Shown one piece after another: positions 25,025 through 34,499 of a stretch of DNA of 60,406 nt; within the stretch, counting starts at the first letter, position 1; each line of letters opens with the position of its first letter. The stretch is from JAJDIA01 sp031555145 (lineage in GTDB: Bacteria > Bacteroidota > Bacteroidia > Bacteroidales > Tannerellaceae): assembly GCA_031555145.1 (NCBI GenBank), contig JAVBUR010000053.1:1-60406 (forward strand), written 5' to 3'. The position numbers and the translations under genes are program-made. The notes beneath the pieces are model-generated. The model had not been told where the DNA came from. It saw nothing but the letters and a program-made list of their open reading frames with translations, and ran no database searches.

Positions 25025-26473
25025 TCAACGTTCTTTCCGCGAGGCGTCGAGCCGCAGGAAGATAAACAGCAGGATAGTGAATCCCCAAAGCGACGACCCT
25101 CCATAACTGAAGAAAGGTAGCGGAATCCCGATCACAGGCGTCAGCCCCGTGACCATCCCGATATTGATCACCAGGTGGAAGAAGAAGATCGACGCCACAC
25201 TGTAGCCATAAACCCGCCCGAACGTATCGCGTTGCTGCTCGGCCAGACTGATGAGCCGCAGGATAAAAATAGCAAAGACAATCAATACGGCAGCCGATCC
25301 CACGAACCCCTGTTCTTCGCCTACTGTACAGAAGATAAAGTCAGTATCCTGCTCAGGTACGTACTTAAGCTTGGTCTGCGTACCGTTCAGGAAGCCTTTC
25401 CCCAATAACCCGCCCGAACCGATGGCGATCTTCGACTGGTTGACGTTATAGCCGGCGCCGGCAGGGTCGTCTTCCAATCCCAGGATCACCTTGATACGAA
25501 CCTGTTGATGGGGTTCCAGTACACTGTCGAACACATAGTCGGAACAAAACAGGAAGCCCAGCGAAGCCACTGCAAACACCCCGATCAGGGCATACGACCA
25601 CAACTGTCTGATAAACGAGATGAGAAGCAGGTATAACGTAATCACCCCGATCAATCCAAAAGAGATCCAGACAAAATTGACCGGCATAGAAAGCGACACA
25701 AAGTATCCGGCAGCAAAAGCGGCAATGATCACGATCAGGGCTATTTTGCCCGTCCGGTAGTCTTTCCGCGAAAAGAACAGCAGGAAAAGGACAACGACCA
25801 GAACAAGACAGGAGACGATCAACTCGCCAAGCGGCGTAATGCCGAGCATCTCATCGCCAAACTTCATGGCAGTGACGAAAAAGACGATAGCTCCGATACC
25901 GGATAACAGAACATAGCCCGACATCCCTTCACGGTACAAGACCAGAAAGAAAGCCAGATAGACCAACGCCGAACCCGTTTCTTTCTGCAATAGAATAAGC
26001 ACCATGGGCAGGAAGATAAACCCCAGGGTAGACAGAAAGCCTTTGACGGTCGTAAGTTTAAATCCGTAACTGTTCATCAGCTTAGCCACCGCCAACGCAG
26101 TGGCAAACTTGGCAAATTCGGCAGGTTGCAGGCGAATCGAATTGGTGATCACCAGCCACGAACGCGACCCTTTGATATCAGGCGCCAGAAAGATCGTAGC
26201 GATCAGCAACAGGATAATTCCCCCATAGATCAGATAGGCAAATACATCGTAGACATCTTTCTCCAACATCATGATCACGAAGATAAGGATCACCGACAGC
26301 CCGATCCAGATCAACTGCGAACCGGGACGACCGCTGGGATCGAACAACCCTACGTTTTCGAATTCATAACTGGCACCGCAGATGCTAAACCATCCGCCAA
26401 TAACCATGACGGCATACAGAAAGACGGTCAACCAGTCGATCGTGGACCATATGCTTGTTCCCTTAGTATGCAA
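25025..26473 (-). CDS. rodA: RodA, SEDS peptidoglycan polymerase
   Basis: The 482-residue integral membrane protein has the SEDS fold of about ten helices. Typical sequence includes QPAEFAKFATALAVAKLMNS in the middle and a C-terminal PFFSYGGSS. RodA makes glycan strands from lipid II with PBP2 for sidewall growth. Its start overlaps the end of mrdA by 11 bp, showing tight coupling. It is the last gene of the shape operon and converges on gldH 12 bp away. Confidence 0.95.
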   Translation of the reverse strand: MHTKGTSIWSTIDWLTVFLYAVMVIGGWFSICGASYEFENVGLFDPSGRPGSQLIWIGLSVILIFVIMMLEKDVYDVFAYLIYGGIILLLIATIFLAPDIKGSRSWLVITNSIRLQPAEFAKFATALAVAKLMNSYGFKLTTVKGFLSTLGFIFLPMVLILLQKETGSALVYLAFFLVLYREGMSGYVLLSGIGAIVFFVTAMKFGDEMLGITPLGELIVSCLVLVVVLFLLFFSRKDYRTGKIALIVIIAAFAAGYFVSLSMPVNFVWISFGLIGVITLYLLLISFIRQLWSYALIGVFAVASLGFLFCSDYVFDSVLEPHQQVRIKVILGLEDDPAGAGYNVNQSKIAIGSGGLLGKGFLNGTQTKLKYVPEQDTDFIFCTVGEEQGFVGSAAVLIVFAIFILRLISLAEQQRDTFGRVYGYSVASIFFFHLVINIGMVTGLTPVIGIPLPFFSYGGSSLWGFTILLFIFLRLDASRKER

Positions 26474-28319
26474 TGGTGGGCGTGATTACAGCGTTCAACA
26501 TATTTGTTTCATAGTATTTACTGGCTTCAGATATCTGCCCGGTCAGGTATTTCTCCATCATCAGCCGGCCGATAGGCACACCGTAGTAAGCACCAAATCC
26601 TCCGTTCTCCACATAGACGCAAATAGCTACCTGTGGATTGTCGCGGGGAGCAAAACCAATAAAGGCAGAGTGATCTTTACCGTGCGGGTTCTCAGCTGTA
26701 CCGGTTTTTCCACACACCTGGATGCCGGGCAGGTTAGCAATACGGCAGGTTCCTGCCAATACGGCCTGGGTCATCCCTTCGACAATGTCAAGATAATGTG
26801 ACTGGTCGACGGAGGTGTAATGCCGGTCGGTATAGAGCGAATCCAAGGCGGTATCTTCGATCCCTTTCACTACATGCGGAACAATATAGTAGCCCCTGTT
26901 GGCGATAGTTGCCGCCAGGTTACATATCTGCAAAGGGGTTGCCAGAATTTCACCCTGTCCGATCCCGATCGAGATGATGGTGCTGGATGTCCAACGGTTA
27001 CCATAGTATTTATTGTAGAACTTGTTGTCAGGGATAAAGCCGCGTGCCTCACTGGGAAGGTCTACGCCAAGCCTGTAGCCATATCCCATCGACACCATAT
27101 GGTTCTTCCATATATCAAAGCCTTCCTGGATGGTCGGATAACGGCGACGGTTATCCAGCATATCATGAAGGCCCCAACAAAAGTACGAGTTACAGGAAGT
27201 GGCTATGGCAGGAATCAGGCTGAGAGGCGATCCGTGCGGATGACAGGCAGGCTTTCCACCGCGGTACGTATATCCCAACGCACAGGAATAGGCCGTTTGG
27301 GGAGTGATCACACCTTCTTGTAAATAAACAAGCGCCTGTGCCGGTTTGTAAGTGGATCCCGGCGGATAGGTCCCCATAATCGTACGGTTGATCTGTGGCT
27401 TCAACGGGTCCTTCTCAAGCATGGCATAATTATTTCCACGCTGCCGCCCAACCAGCAACCGGGGATCATAGGATGGGGACGAAACCATACAAAGGATTTC
27501 TCCTGTGGAGGGCTCGATCATAACGATGCTACCCGTTTTGTTTTGCATCAGCTTTTCGCCGTAAGCCTGTAACTCCACGTCGATAGACAAGGTAAGGCTC
27601 TTGCCTGACACAGGTGCCACATCATGCGTTCCGTTTTCATATTTTCCTTTTACCCGTCCATGGGCATCGCGCAGCAGGATCTCCACACCTTTTTCGCCAC
27701 GTAAGACTTTCTCGTATGACTTTTCTACCCCCGAACGACCGGCGTAATCAGTTTGCACGTAGTATTTATCTTCCAGCAGGTCTTTCTTGTCCACTCCTCC
27801 GACATTGCCTAATACATGGGCACCATTGGGATATTCGTAGTCGCGGATCGTTCGACTCTGAATATAGAACCCCGGGTATTTATACAACTTTTCCTGTAAC
27901 ACCCCATATTCGCGGGCTCCCAATTGGTTCATAAACATCTGGGGTACATAAGAAGAGTAACCGGGATTCAGCCGACGGTCTTTGATCTCGACAATACGTT
28001 TATCAAATATTTCTTTGGTGATTCCCAATGTATTGCAAAAGTCGAGGGTATCGAAGGGCTGTACTTCGCGCATAATCAGCATCACGTCGTAAGCCGGTTG
28101 ATTGACAACCAGTAACCGGCCTTCGCGGTCATAGATCATACCCCGCGAAGGGTACAGTGTCTTCTTTAAGAAGGCATTACTTTCAGCCCACTGCTTATAT
28201 TCTTCGCTGGATATTTGCAGCAGAAAGAGGCGGACGATATAGATAATCACCACCAGAATAACAGCTCCGCCTATGATAAAGCGCCTGTTGTCCCCTATGT
28301 ATTTTTGATCATTCGCCAC
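26463..28319 (-). CDS. mrdA: Penicillin-binding protein 2 (peptidoglycan transpeptidase)
   Basis: A 618-residue class B PBP with one N-terminal membrane anchor (about 13-32), a dimerisation domain and a transpeptidase domain. The active-site serine is Ser322 in STYK; the second motif is SCN (in ATSCNSYF) and the third is KTGT (Lys538). It crosslinks sidewall peptidoglycan together with RodA. It overlaps mreD upstream by 11 bp and rodA downstream by 11 bp. Confidence 0.95.
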   Translation of the reverse strand: MANDQKYIGDNRRFIIGGAVILVVIIYIVRLFLLQISSEEYKQWAESNAFLKKTLYPSRGMIYDREGRLLVVNQPAYDVMLIMREVQPFDTLDFCNTLGITKEIFDKRIVEIKDRRLNPGYSSYVPQMFMNQLGAREYGVLQEKLYKYPGFYIQSRTIRDYEYPNGAHVLGNVGGVDKKDLLEDKYYVQTDYAGRSGVEKSYEKVLRGEKGVEILLRDAHGRVKGKYENGTHDVAPVSGKSLTLSIDVELQAYGEKLMQNKTGSIVMIEPSTGEILCMVSSPSYDPRLLVGRQRGNNYAMLEKDPLKPQINRTIMGTYPPGSTYKPAQALVYLQEGVITPQTAYSCALGYTYRGGKPACHPHGSPLSLIPAIATSCNSYFCWGLHDMLDNRRRYPTIQEGFDIWKNHMVSMGYGYRLGVDLPSEARGFIPDNKFYNKYYGNRWTSSTIISIGIGQGEILATPLQICNLAATIANRGYYIVPHVVKGIEDTALDSLYTDRHYTSVDQSHYLDIVEGMTQAVLAGTCRIANLPGIQVCGKTGTAENPHGKDHSAFIGFAPRDNPQVAICVYVENGGFGAYYGVPIGRLMMEKYLTGQISEASKYYETNMLNAVITPTIAY

Positions 28320-28827
28320 TTTTTTGTGCCTCCAGATTGAATGCCTCTACGGCGCATATCAGCAATATCGTCAGGCACATGCTGGCCAGGATACGCAGGA
28401 CAAGGAACAGCGGATCGAACAACGAGAATGATTCGATCAGAAAGAGTGTAGTATGGTGGATCAACACAAACACCAATAAATAACGAAAGAATCCGCCCGG
28501 CCCGAAGGTTTGAAAAGACGGTGTGATCCCTTCCGGCAGGTCTCTCCCCATAAACAACTGTATAAGGGGATCGCGTGCAAAACCGGCCAGTGTACAAGCT
28601 GCCGCATGCATCCCCGGCGTATTGGAAAAAGCATCGATCACCAGCCCGGTCAGAAAGGAGAACATCAGTACATGCGTACGCGAGATGCCCACCGGTAGTT
28701 TCACCAGAAAATACAGGTACAGGAAAGGAGTAGCAACACGGAAGAAGTGAATGTTGTTCAAGATCAGAACCTGAAGTGCCACAAACACCACAAAATAGAT
28801 TGTTCCTCGTAAGACGTTATTAATCAT
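28309..28827 (-). CDS. mreD: MreD, rod-shape membrane protein
   Basis: A 172-residue protein with about five membrane helices, little charge and no other domain, in the expected place between mreC (8-bp overlap) and mrdA (11-bp overlap). Identification rests more on size and position than on sequence. It links MreC and the PBP2/RodA complex in the inner membrane. Confidence 0.9.
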   Translation of the reverse strand: MINNVLRGTIYFVVFVALQVLILNNIHFFRVATPFLYLYFLVKLPVGISRTHVLMFSFLTGLVIDAFSNTPGMHAAACTLAGFARDPLIQLFMGRDLPEGITPSFQTFGPGGFFRYLLVFVLIHHTTLFLIESFSLFDPLFLVLRILASMCLTILLICAVEAFNLEAQKSGE

Positions 28828-29671
28828 GACGTTTTGCCTCCTGTTCTATTTGCTGCTGTTCATCCGGGTTGTTATTACGGATCACCCGCACGTAGTTCAA
28901 TGCCTGGAAATCGGTCGCCAGTTCCACCTCCAGCGAGTTAAAGTTATCGTCGTGCTGCCGTTCATATTTATGAACCGTACCGATAATAATCCTCTCCGGG
29001 AAAGCTCTCGAAAAACCACTTGTGATGATGGTATCACCCGGCTGAAATTCCACATGGCGAGCCAGTTCGTTCAGACTGACAAAGCGCGGACTCCGTCCGT
29101 TCCAATGGATAGAGCCGAAATAGTTACTGCCCAACACCTTTCCACTCAGCATGAACTTAGGGTTGATAGGCGGTATCACAACAGAATAATGATCCATCAC
29201 CGTCGAAACAATGCCGACCACCCCTCGTTCAGACACCACGCCCATATCCGGGGCAACGCCATCCAGCCGGCCCTTATTGATCGTGATATAGTTGGATACC
29301 CGGGCTACTGAATTATTGACTACCTTGGCAATGATCGTACTGTAAGGGAATACGCCCGTAGAGTCCACGTATCCGTTAAAAGCGATCGTGTCGGCCATCA
29401 CCTGTTCCAACTGCTGCTGCAATTGCAACAGTTGCATTTCCAGTTCACCGTTGCGTTCCAGTAGTTCCCGGTTCGTATTTTGCAGGTTCAGATAAGACGT
29501 AACAGCACCCGAGAGGCTGAAGATGCCTCCCGTCACCACATTGGCCGAACTGATCAGTGCATTCCGCTGATACGCATTGTCACGGAAGATCAGCATAAAC
29601 GACAGGATCTCCAGGAATAGAAAAAGCCACCAGTGCCTCTTCCGAAACAGGAAATCTACTAATTTACGCAT
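28820..29671 (-). CDS. mreC: MreC, rod-shape periplasmic scaffold
   Basis: The 283-residue protein has an N-terminal membrane helix (about 13-28), a coiled coil (about 60-95, rich in ELLERNGELEMQLLQLQQQ) and the two beta-barrels of MreC (NKGRLDGVAPDMGVVSERGV is characteristic). It binds PBP2 in the periplasm. It starts 25 bp after mreB. Confidence 0.95.
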   Translation of the reverse strand: MRKLVDFLFRKRHWWLFLFLEILSFMLIFRDNAYQRNALISSANVVTGGIFSLSGAVTSYLNLQNTNRELLERNGELEMQLLQLQQQLEQVMADTIAFNGYVDSTGVFPYSTIIAKVVNNSVARVSNYITINKGRLDGVAPDMGVVSERGVVGIVSTVMDHYSVVIPPINPKFMLSGKVLGSNYFGSIHWNGRSPRFVSLNELARHVEFQPGDTIITSGFSRAFPERIIIGTVHKYERQHDDNFNSLEVELATDFQALNYVRVIRNNNPDEQQQIEQEAKRHD

Positions 29672-29696
29672 GACCGGTACGTCTGTTTACAAATAG

Positions 29697-30716
29697 TTAT
29701 CGAATCAGGAAATTGAATTTGTCGATGTTCTTCAACGCCACACCAGTACCTTTGGCTACTGCATGCAACGGATCTTCGGCAATATTGAATTTGATGTTGA
29801 TCTTATCCGTTAACCGCTTGTCGAGGCCGCGCAGCAAAGCGCCACCACCAGCCAGGTAGATACCGTTACGCACGATATCGGCATACAGCTCGGGGGGTGT
29901 TTGTTCCAAAGCACTCAAGATGGCCGCTTCCATCTTTGAAATGGATTTTTCCATACAGTGGGCGATCTCCTGGTAAGAAATAGACACCTCCATCGGAAGG
30001 GCAGTCATCTGGTTCGGACCGTATACGACAAAGTCTTCAGGCGGATTATCCAACGATGAGAGAGCCGACCCTACATTAATCTTAATAGACTCAGCCGTAC
30101 GTTCACCTACCTTCACATTGTGCTGGCGACGCATGTACTCCATAATATCGGCTGTCAGGTCATCACCGGCGATGCGGATCGACTTGTTGGAAACGATACC
30201 GCCCAACGAAATAACAGCGATCTCGGTCGTACCACCACCTATGTCCACAATCATGTTTCCTTCGGGGGCTTCCACGTTGATGCCGATACCAATGGCGGCT
30301 GCCATCGGTTCGTAGATCATATATACATCGCGACCACCGGCATGTTCGGCAGAGTCGCGCACGGCGCGGATCTCCACTTCCGTACTACCGGAAGGAATAC
30401 AGATCACAATACGCAATGAAGGAGAGAATAAACGGCTTTTCGGACTGATCATCTTGATCATACCACGTATCATCTGCTCAGCAGCAAAGAAGTCGGCAAT
30501 TACACCATCACGCAGGGGACGGATCGTCCGGATGTTTTCGTGTGTCTTGCCATGCATCTGGCGTGCCTTTTCACCAACGGCCAAGACCTTGTCTGATCGC
30601 CGGTCGAGGGCAACAACCGACGGTTGGTCTACTACCACCTTACCATTGCTGATAATAATGGTATTAGCCGTTCCAAGGTCTATTGCCAATTCTTGAGTAA
30701 AAGAGAATAATCCCAT
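29697..30716 (-). CDS. mreB: MreB, actin-like rod-shape protein
   Basis: A 339-residue cytoplasmic actin homologue with the phosphate loops visible: LAIDLGTANT near the N-terminus, MIVDIGGGTTEIAVISLGGI in the middle and YLAGGGALLRGLDKRL near the end. It polymerises under the membrane and guides the elongasome. It lies 18 bp downstream of purH, so probably shares its transcript. Confidence 0.97.
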   Translation of the reverse strand: MGLFSFTQELAIDLGTANTIIISNGKVVVDQPSVVALDRRSDKVLAVGEKARQMHGKTHENIRTIRPLRDGVIADFFAAEQMIRGMIKMISPKSRLFSPSLRIVICIPSGSTEVEIRAVRDSAEHAGGRDVYMIYEPMAAAIGIGINVEAPEGNMIVDIGGGTTEIAVISLGGIVSNKSIRIAGDDLTADIMEYMRRQHNVKVGERTAESIKINVGSALSSLDNPPEDFVVYGPNQMTALPMEVSISYQEIAHCMEKSISKMEAAILSALEQTPPELYADIVRNGIYLAGGGALLRGLDKRLTDKINIKFNIAEDPLHAVAKGTGVALKNIDKFNFLIR

Positions 30717-30734
30717 ATTGTTAGTTGTATCTAT

Positions 30735-32258
30735 TTAATGTTTGAAATGGCGAACACCTGTCTTCACCATTGCCAGATTGTGTTCGTTGCAATAGTCGGT
30801 CGACAACTGGTCGTTCACCGATCCACCCGGCTGGATAACGGCTGTGATACCGGCTTTGTCGGCAATCTCCACGCAGTCGGGGAACGGGAAGAAAGCATCC
30901 GAAGCCATCACGGCACCCTGCAGGTCGAATTCAAACGAATGTGCTTTTTCGATCGCTTGTTTCAATGCGTCTACACGGGAAGTCTGTCCTACGCCACTGG
31001 CGCAAAGTTGTTTGTTCTTCACCAGTGTGATAGCATTCGACTTGCTGTGTTTGACCAGTTTGTTGGCAAACAACAGGTCTTCGACTTCCTGGGCCGACGG
31101 TTGGCGGTTGGTGATCGGTTCCAGATCGGCAGCCTGTTGGATGCTGAGGTCTTTCTCCTGTACCAGTACACCATTCAGCAGCGAGCGGAACTGTGTGCCT
31201 GACGTCTGATTCGGTTTGCGCACCAGGATGATGCGGTTTTTCTTCTGCTTCAGGACTTCCAAGGCTTCGGGCGTATAGTCCGGAGCGATCACGACTTCGA
31301 AGAAGATCTTATGCATTTCTTCGGCCGCTTCTTTGTCAATCGTCACATTGGTCACCAGAATACCACCAAAGGCAGAGACAGGGTCACCGGCCAGGGCTGC
31401 ATTCCAGGCTTCCGTCACAGTCGGGCGAGAAGCAATACCACAAGCGTTGTTATGTTTGAGGATAGCGAATGTCAGTTCGTCGAACTCGTCGATCAGCGTT
31501 ACAGCGGCGTCGATATCCAGCAGGTTGTTGTAAGAAATTTCCTTGCCATGTATCTGATCGAACATGGCAGTGAAGTCACCGAAGAACTTGGCAGCCTGGT
31601 GAGGGTTCTCGCCGTAGCGCAAGTGCATCGGCTGGTCGGCAGCCACACGGAGGTGCGAACCATCAGCCTGGTCGAAATAAGTAAAGATCGCACTGTCGTA
31701 GCCCGAAGAAACAGCAAACGCTTCTTTGGCAAACCAACGACGGTCTTCCACAGTTGATTCAGCACCTTTTTCATTCAGTAACTGCATCAACGGTTGATAC
31801 TGTCCTTTGGAAGCTACGATGATCACGTCTTTGTAGTTCTTTGCTGCTGCGCGGATCAGTGAAATGCCGCCTATATCGATCTTTTCGATGATATCTGCAT
31901 CCGGTGCGCCCGAAGCAACCGTTTCTTCAAACGGATAGAGATCGACGATCACAAGGTCGATTTCCGGTATGTCGTATGTTTTAATCTGCTCATTGTCTTG
32001 CGGATTCTCACGACGTGTGAGGATTCCGCCGAATACTTTCGGGTGAAGCGTCTTCACGCGTCCGCCCAGGATCGAAGGATAGCCGGTCAGATCTTCCACC
32101 GCGTCACAGGGGATCCCCAGTGATTCGATAAAGGTTTGTGTACCGCCGGTTGACACGAAGGTCACCCCTTCGCTATGTAGTTTCTTAAGAATATCATCCA
32201 GTCCTTCTTTGTAGTAAACAGACACTAAAGCCCGTTTAATGCGTTTTGTTGTAGCCAT
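30735..32258 (-). CDS. purH: Bifunctional AICAR formyltransferase / IMP cyclohydrolase
   Basis: This 507-residue enzyme carries out the last two steps of IMP synthesis. The N-terminal cyclohydrolase (MGS-like) domain shows VSVYYKEGLDDILKKL and STGGT; the C-terminal transformylase shows LRYGENPHQ, KHNNACG and SDAFFPFPD. Length is normal. It heads the transcript that continues with mreBCD, mrdA and rodA, tying purine supply to cell growth genes by position only. A -7 element lies upstream at 32293-32300. Confidence 0.97.
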   Translation of the reverse strand: MATTKRIKRALVSVYYKEGLDDILKKLHSEGVTFVSTGGTQTFIESLGIPCDAVEDLTGYPSILGGRVKTLHPKVFGGILTRRENPQDNEQIKTYDIPEIDLVIVDLYPFEETVASGAPDADIIEKIDIGGISLIRAAAKNYKDVIIVASKGQYQPLMQLLNEKGAESTVEDRRWFAKEAFAVSSGYDSAIFTYFDQADGSHLRVAADQPMHLRYGENPHQAAKFFGDFTAMFDQIHGKEISYNNLLDIDAAVTLIDEFDELTFAILKHNNACGIASRPTVTEAWNAALAGDPVSAFGGILVTNVTIDKEAAEEMHKIFFEVVIAPDYTPEALEVLKQKKNRIILVRKPNQTSGTQFRSLLNGVLVQEKDLSIQQAADLEPITNRQPSAQEVEDLLFANKLVKHSKSNAITLVKNKQLCASGVGQTSRVDALKQAIEKAHSFEFDLQGAVMASDAFFPFPDCVEIADKAGITAVIQPGGSVNDQLSTDYCNEHNLAMVKTGVRHFKH

Positions 32259-32292
32259 GATAGGGAAGTCGTTAATAAAATGTTTTAGAGCA

Positions 32293-32300
32293 CAAAAGTA
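32293..32300 (-). promoter_or_regulatory. -7 element for the purH-mre operon
   Basis: On the minus strand this reads TACTTTTG, a full match to TAnnTTTG, 34 bp before the purH ATG. The region upstream is AT-rich; no clear -33 TTTG is seen. Confidence 0.55.
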
Positions 32301-32492
32301 GCTATATTATTTATATACGCATAAAGGAAAGTGATTAAAAAAAGTCCCAAAAAGTATTTATTTTGTCCCGTAATGCTTGTTTTGTATAGAAATCTGGTCG
32401 ACTACTGAAAGAGCAGCGCCGTCAAGCTGATAATTTCGTAGCAACATTACCTGGTTTTCACAGGTTACTATCTTATTTTGAATTTATATTCC

Positions 32493-32500
32493 TATATTTG
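32493..32500 (+). promoter_or_regulatory. -7 element for the small charged protein
   Basis: TATATTTG matches TAnnTTTG, 32 bp before the start codon. No good -33 box at 19-21 bp. Confidence 0.5.
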
Positions 32501-32532
32501 TTCAATAGTATATCACTTAATATTTTATCGTT

Positions 32533-32886
32533 ATGGGCAGACAAAAAGGCTCGAAAATGACAGAAGAGCAAAAAGAAGCAATGAGAGCGAAACGCGCAGC
32601 CAACAAGGCCGAGAAGGAAGCCTATGGAAAAAACGCAGGTACTCAAACAGATCCGATGAAAGCCATCGGCGATGCATTCAAACACCTGTTCAAAACAATT
32701 GAAACCCACGGAAGCAGCGCAAGTGAAGAAATGATCGACACGGTCAAAGGGCATATATCCAACCTATCCTCCCTCACAGAGGAGAAGATGCAGGACGCCC
32801 GCAAAAAAGCCATCGAAGTGGCCGAAGAAAATGTTCGTAAAGCCCAAGTTAAACTCGAAGAGCTCCGCCGTAAATACGACAAATAA
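32533..32886 (+). CDS. Small highly charged helical protein, function unknown
   Basis: I do not recognise a family. The 117 residues have no signal or membrane segment. The N-terminal 30 are basic (MGRQKGSKMTEEQKEAMRAK), reminiscent of nucleic-acid-binding tails; the rest is predicted helical, and the last 45 (about 73-117) form a likely coiled coil rich in Glu, Lys and Ala. An exact -7 element and an isolated position suggest it is expressed on its own. A nucleoid or stress protein is a guess only. Confidence 0.7.
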   Translation: MGRQKGSKMTEEQKEAMRAKRAANKAEKEAYGKNAGTQTDPMKAIGDAFKHLFKTIETHGSSASEEMIDTVKGHISNLSSLTEEKMQDARKKAIEVAEENVRKAQVKLEELRRKYDK

Positions 32887-33234
32887 ATCGACATGTGTGA
32901 ATCGACAGCCTTTTTTCCTCTACACGAAAGTTTATTTTTAAATTTATCCGTCATGCTGTCACACGTAGCATAAACTATTGCAGGACGAGGCAAACCGGCA
33001 TGACCGATAGCTGAAATCGAGGCTGTGATGCACGAGGAGTTTCATCAGCATGGAACTAAATGTTCCACCTGCATAAACTTTTAGTTTCATGCAGATGGAA
33101 CTTTTTGTTCCAAAGCGTAAACTTTTTGTTTCATGCAGATGAAACTCCGGATGGTTGCAGGCGCGACAAAAATAACGTCCCTACCCCCAACAAAAACATT
33201 CAGACTCGGACAGACTTCCGGGAAGGCTTTAGCT
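32887..33234. other. 348-bp intergenic region with repeat array
   Basis: This gap lies between two converging genes. Its first 150 bp hold no gene, only a loose inverted pair GTGTGA/TCACAC; 33038-33146 is the tandem hairpin array described separately; the last 88 bp hold nothing I can name. The one open frame (33060-33248) is made of the repeats and is not credible as a gene. Confidence 0.6.
33038..33146. repeat. Tandem array of five short quasi-palindromes, period about 22 bp
   Basis: Five units start at 33038, 33061, 33083, 33106 and 33127. Each is 18-20 bp of the form (A/T)GTT(T/C)CA - 6 to 8 variable bases - (G/A)AACT, and units are parted by 2-3 bp (AAA or TTT). Right and left half-sites of neighbouring units match each other better than the two halves of one unit: GGAAC faces GTTCC twice and AAAC faces GTTT twice, giving hairpins with 5-nt loops. 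A second array of the same kind is at 60312. Confidence 0.85.
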
Positions 33235-34362
33235 TCACAAAGTGTTAGCTTCAGGATCAAGTTCAAAGCCTAATGTCTTCAGTACCAGCTGTTCTCCTGC
33301 CGTCGCATGGAGGATGCGATAAGCGCGGAACTCCCGCGGATGCGGATAGTGCGCGCGGAACCATTCGAACCGTTCGGGGGTTTCGCGCAAGTATTGGTCG
33401 ACAGACAGGGGGTCGAAGCTGGTAAGGATGGCATGGCTGACCCGGTCTGCGTCAAACAGACTCAGGTCGATCACCGGATCAGTCAATGGAGGAGGCAGTA
33501 CGTCATGGAGCTTTTCGATTTTTACACCGAAGAAGGCTTTTATCTCTTCCAGGCACATCCGGGTGGCATTGGCTTTTCCGTCGGCTGAGAATCCGGCAAT
33601 ATGGGGTGTGGCAATAGTCGTCTGTTGAAGCAAGGCCCGGTCGATATCAGGTTCGCCTTCCCAGCAATCGAGGACGAGTTGGCCGATCTTTCCGTTTCGG
33701 CGGGCTTCGAGCAACGCCTTTGTGTCATGGACGCCTCCTCGTGAGGCATTGATCACCCAGGGTCGCTTTTGCAGGGACCGGAGGAAAGTCCCGTCAGCCA
33801 GATGATAGGTCGGGTACTTACCGGTACGTTCAAGGGGCACATGGAACGTGATGACATCAGCTTCTTCCGCTATTGCCTGTAAGGAGACAAAACCAGTGTC
33901 TCCTTCCTGATCTGCCCGGGGCGGGTCGTTTCGCAACAGACGCATCCCCAATGCATCGGCAACCCGTTCTACTTCCCGGCCTACATGACCTACACCTACA
34001 ATGCCAATCGTCTTTCCGGTCAACGGCTCACCCGTCTGCAACGACAACCGCACCAGGCTGGCCGCCACATACTGCGCCACCGATACGGCATTGCATCCCG
34101 GCGCATTCCGCCACTTGATCCCTACCGCATCGCAATAGCCGGTGTCGATATGATCAAACCCAATTGTTGCCGTTGTGATCAGCCGCACCCGGCTTCCTTC
34201 CAGTAAAGCCCGTGTACATTTATCTATACTCCGCACGATCAGCGCATCCGCCTCACGTACAGTTTCCGCCGTGAATTGAGCGGCGTCGAGGTAAGTAACC
34301 TGCGCCACCGGTTCAAGTACTCCTTTCAGGTAAGGGATTGTAGTATCAGCAATAATATTCAT
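33235..34362 (-). CDS. pdxB: Erythronate-4-phosphate dehydrogenase
   Basis: This 375-residue NAD-dependent dehydrogenase of the D-2-hydroxyacid family oxidises 4-phosphoerythronate in vitamin B6 synthesis. The nucleotide loop GIVGVGHVGREVERVA and the segment ATIGFDHIDTGYCDAVGIKW are typical of PdxB, and the extra C-terminal dimerisation domain (DUF3410-like, about 285-375) separates it from other family members. The catalytic His is expected in TIATPHIAGFS. The gene stands alone. Confidence 0.93.
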   Translation of the reverse strand: MNIIADTTIPYLKGVLEPVAQVTYLDAAQFTAETVREADALIVRSIDKCTRALLEGSRVRLITTATIGFDHIDTGYCDAVGIKWRNAPGCNAVSVAQYVAASLVRLSLQTGEPLTGKTIGIVGVGHVGREVERVADALGMRLLRNDPPRADQEGDTGFVSLQAIAEEADVITFHVPLERTGKYPTYHLADGTFLRSLQKRPWVINASRGGVHDTKALLEARRNGKIGQLVLDCWEGEPDIDRALLQQTTIATPHIAGFSADGKANATRMCLEEIKAFFGVKIEKLHDVLPPPLTDPVIDLSLFDADRVSHAILTSFDPLSVDQYLRETPERFEWFRAHYPHPREFRAYRILHATAGEQLVLKTLGFELDPEANTL

Positions 34363-34499
34363 TTGTATATAGCCTGTTTGGTGTGGTAAAGATATGAATT
34401 ATATGAAGTAAGCCCCTTCTCTCTATTCAACAAAATACGTCCTTCTGTTGTTATCATACTATTGAGTATTCATCTTATAATGAGAAATCATAGTCTCCT

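Noticed and set aside
33038..33146. CRISPR array
   Set aside because: Repeats vary, spacers are only 2-3 bp, and no cas gene is in the window. The same holds for 60312-60406.
33060..33248. 62-codon gene in the array region
   Set aside because: It is composed of the hairpin repeats and runs into the end of pdxB; no protein-like character.
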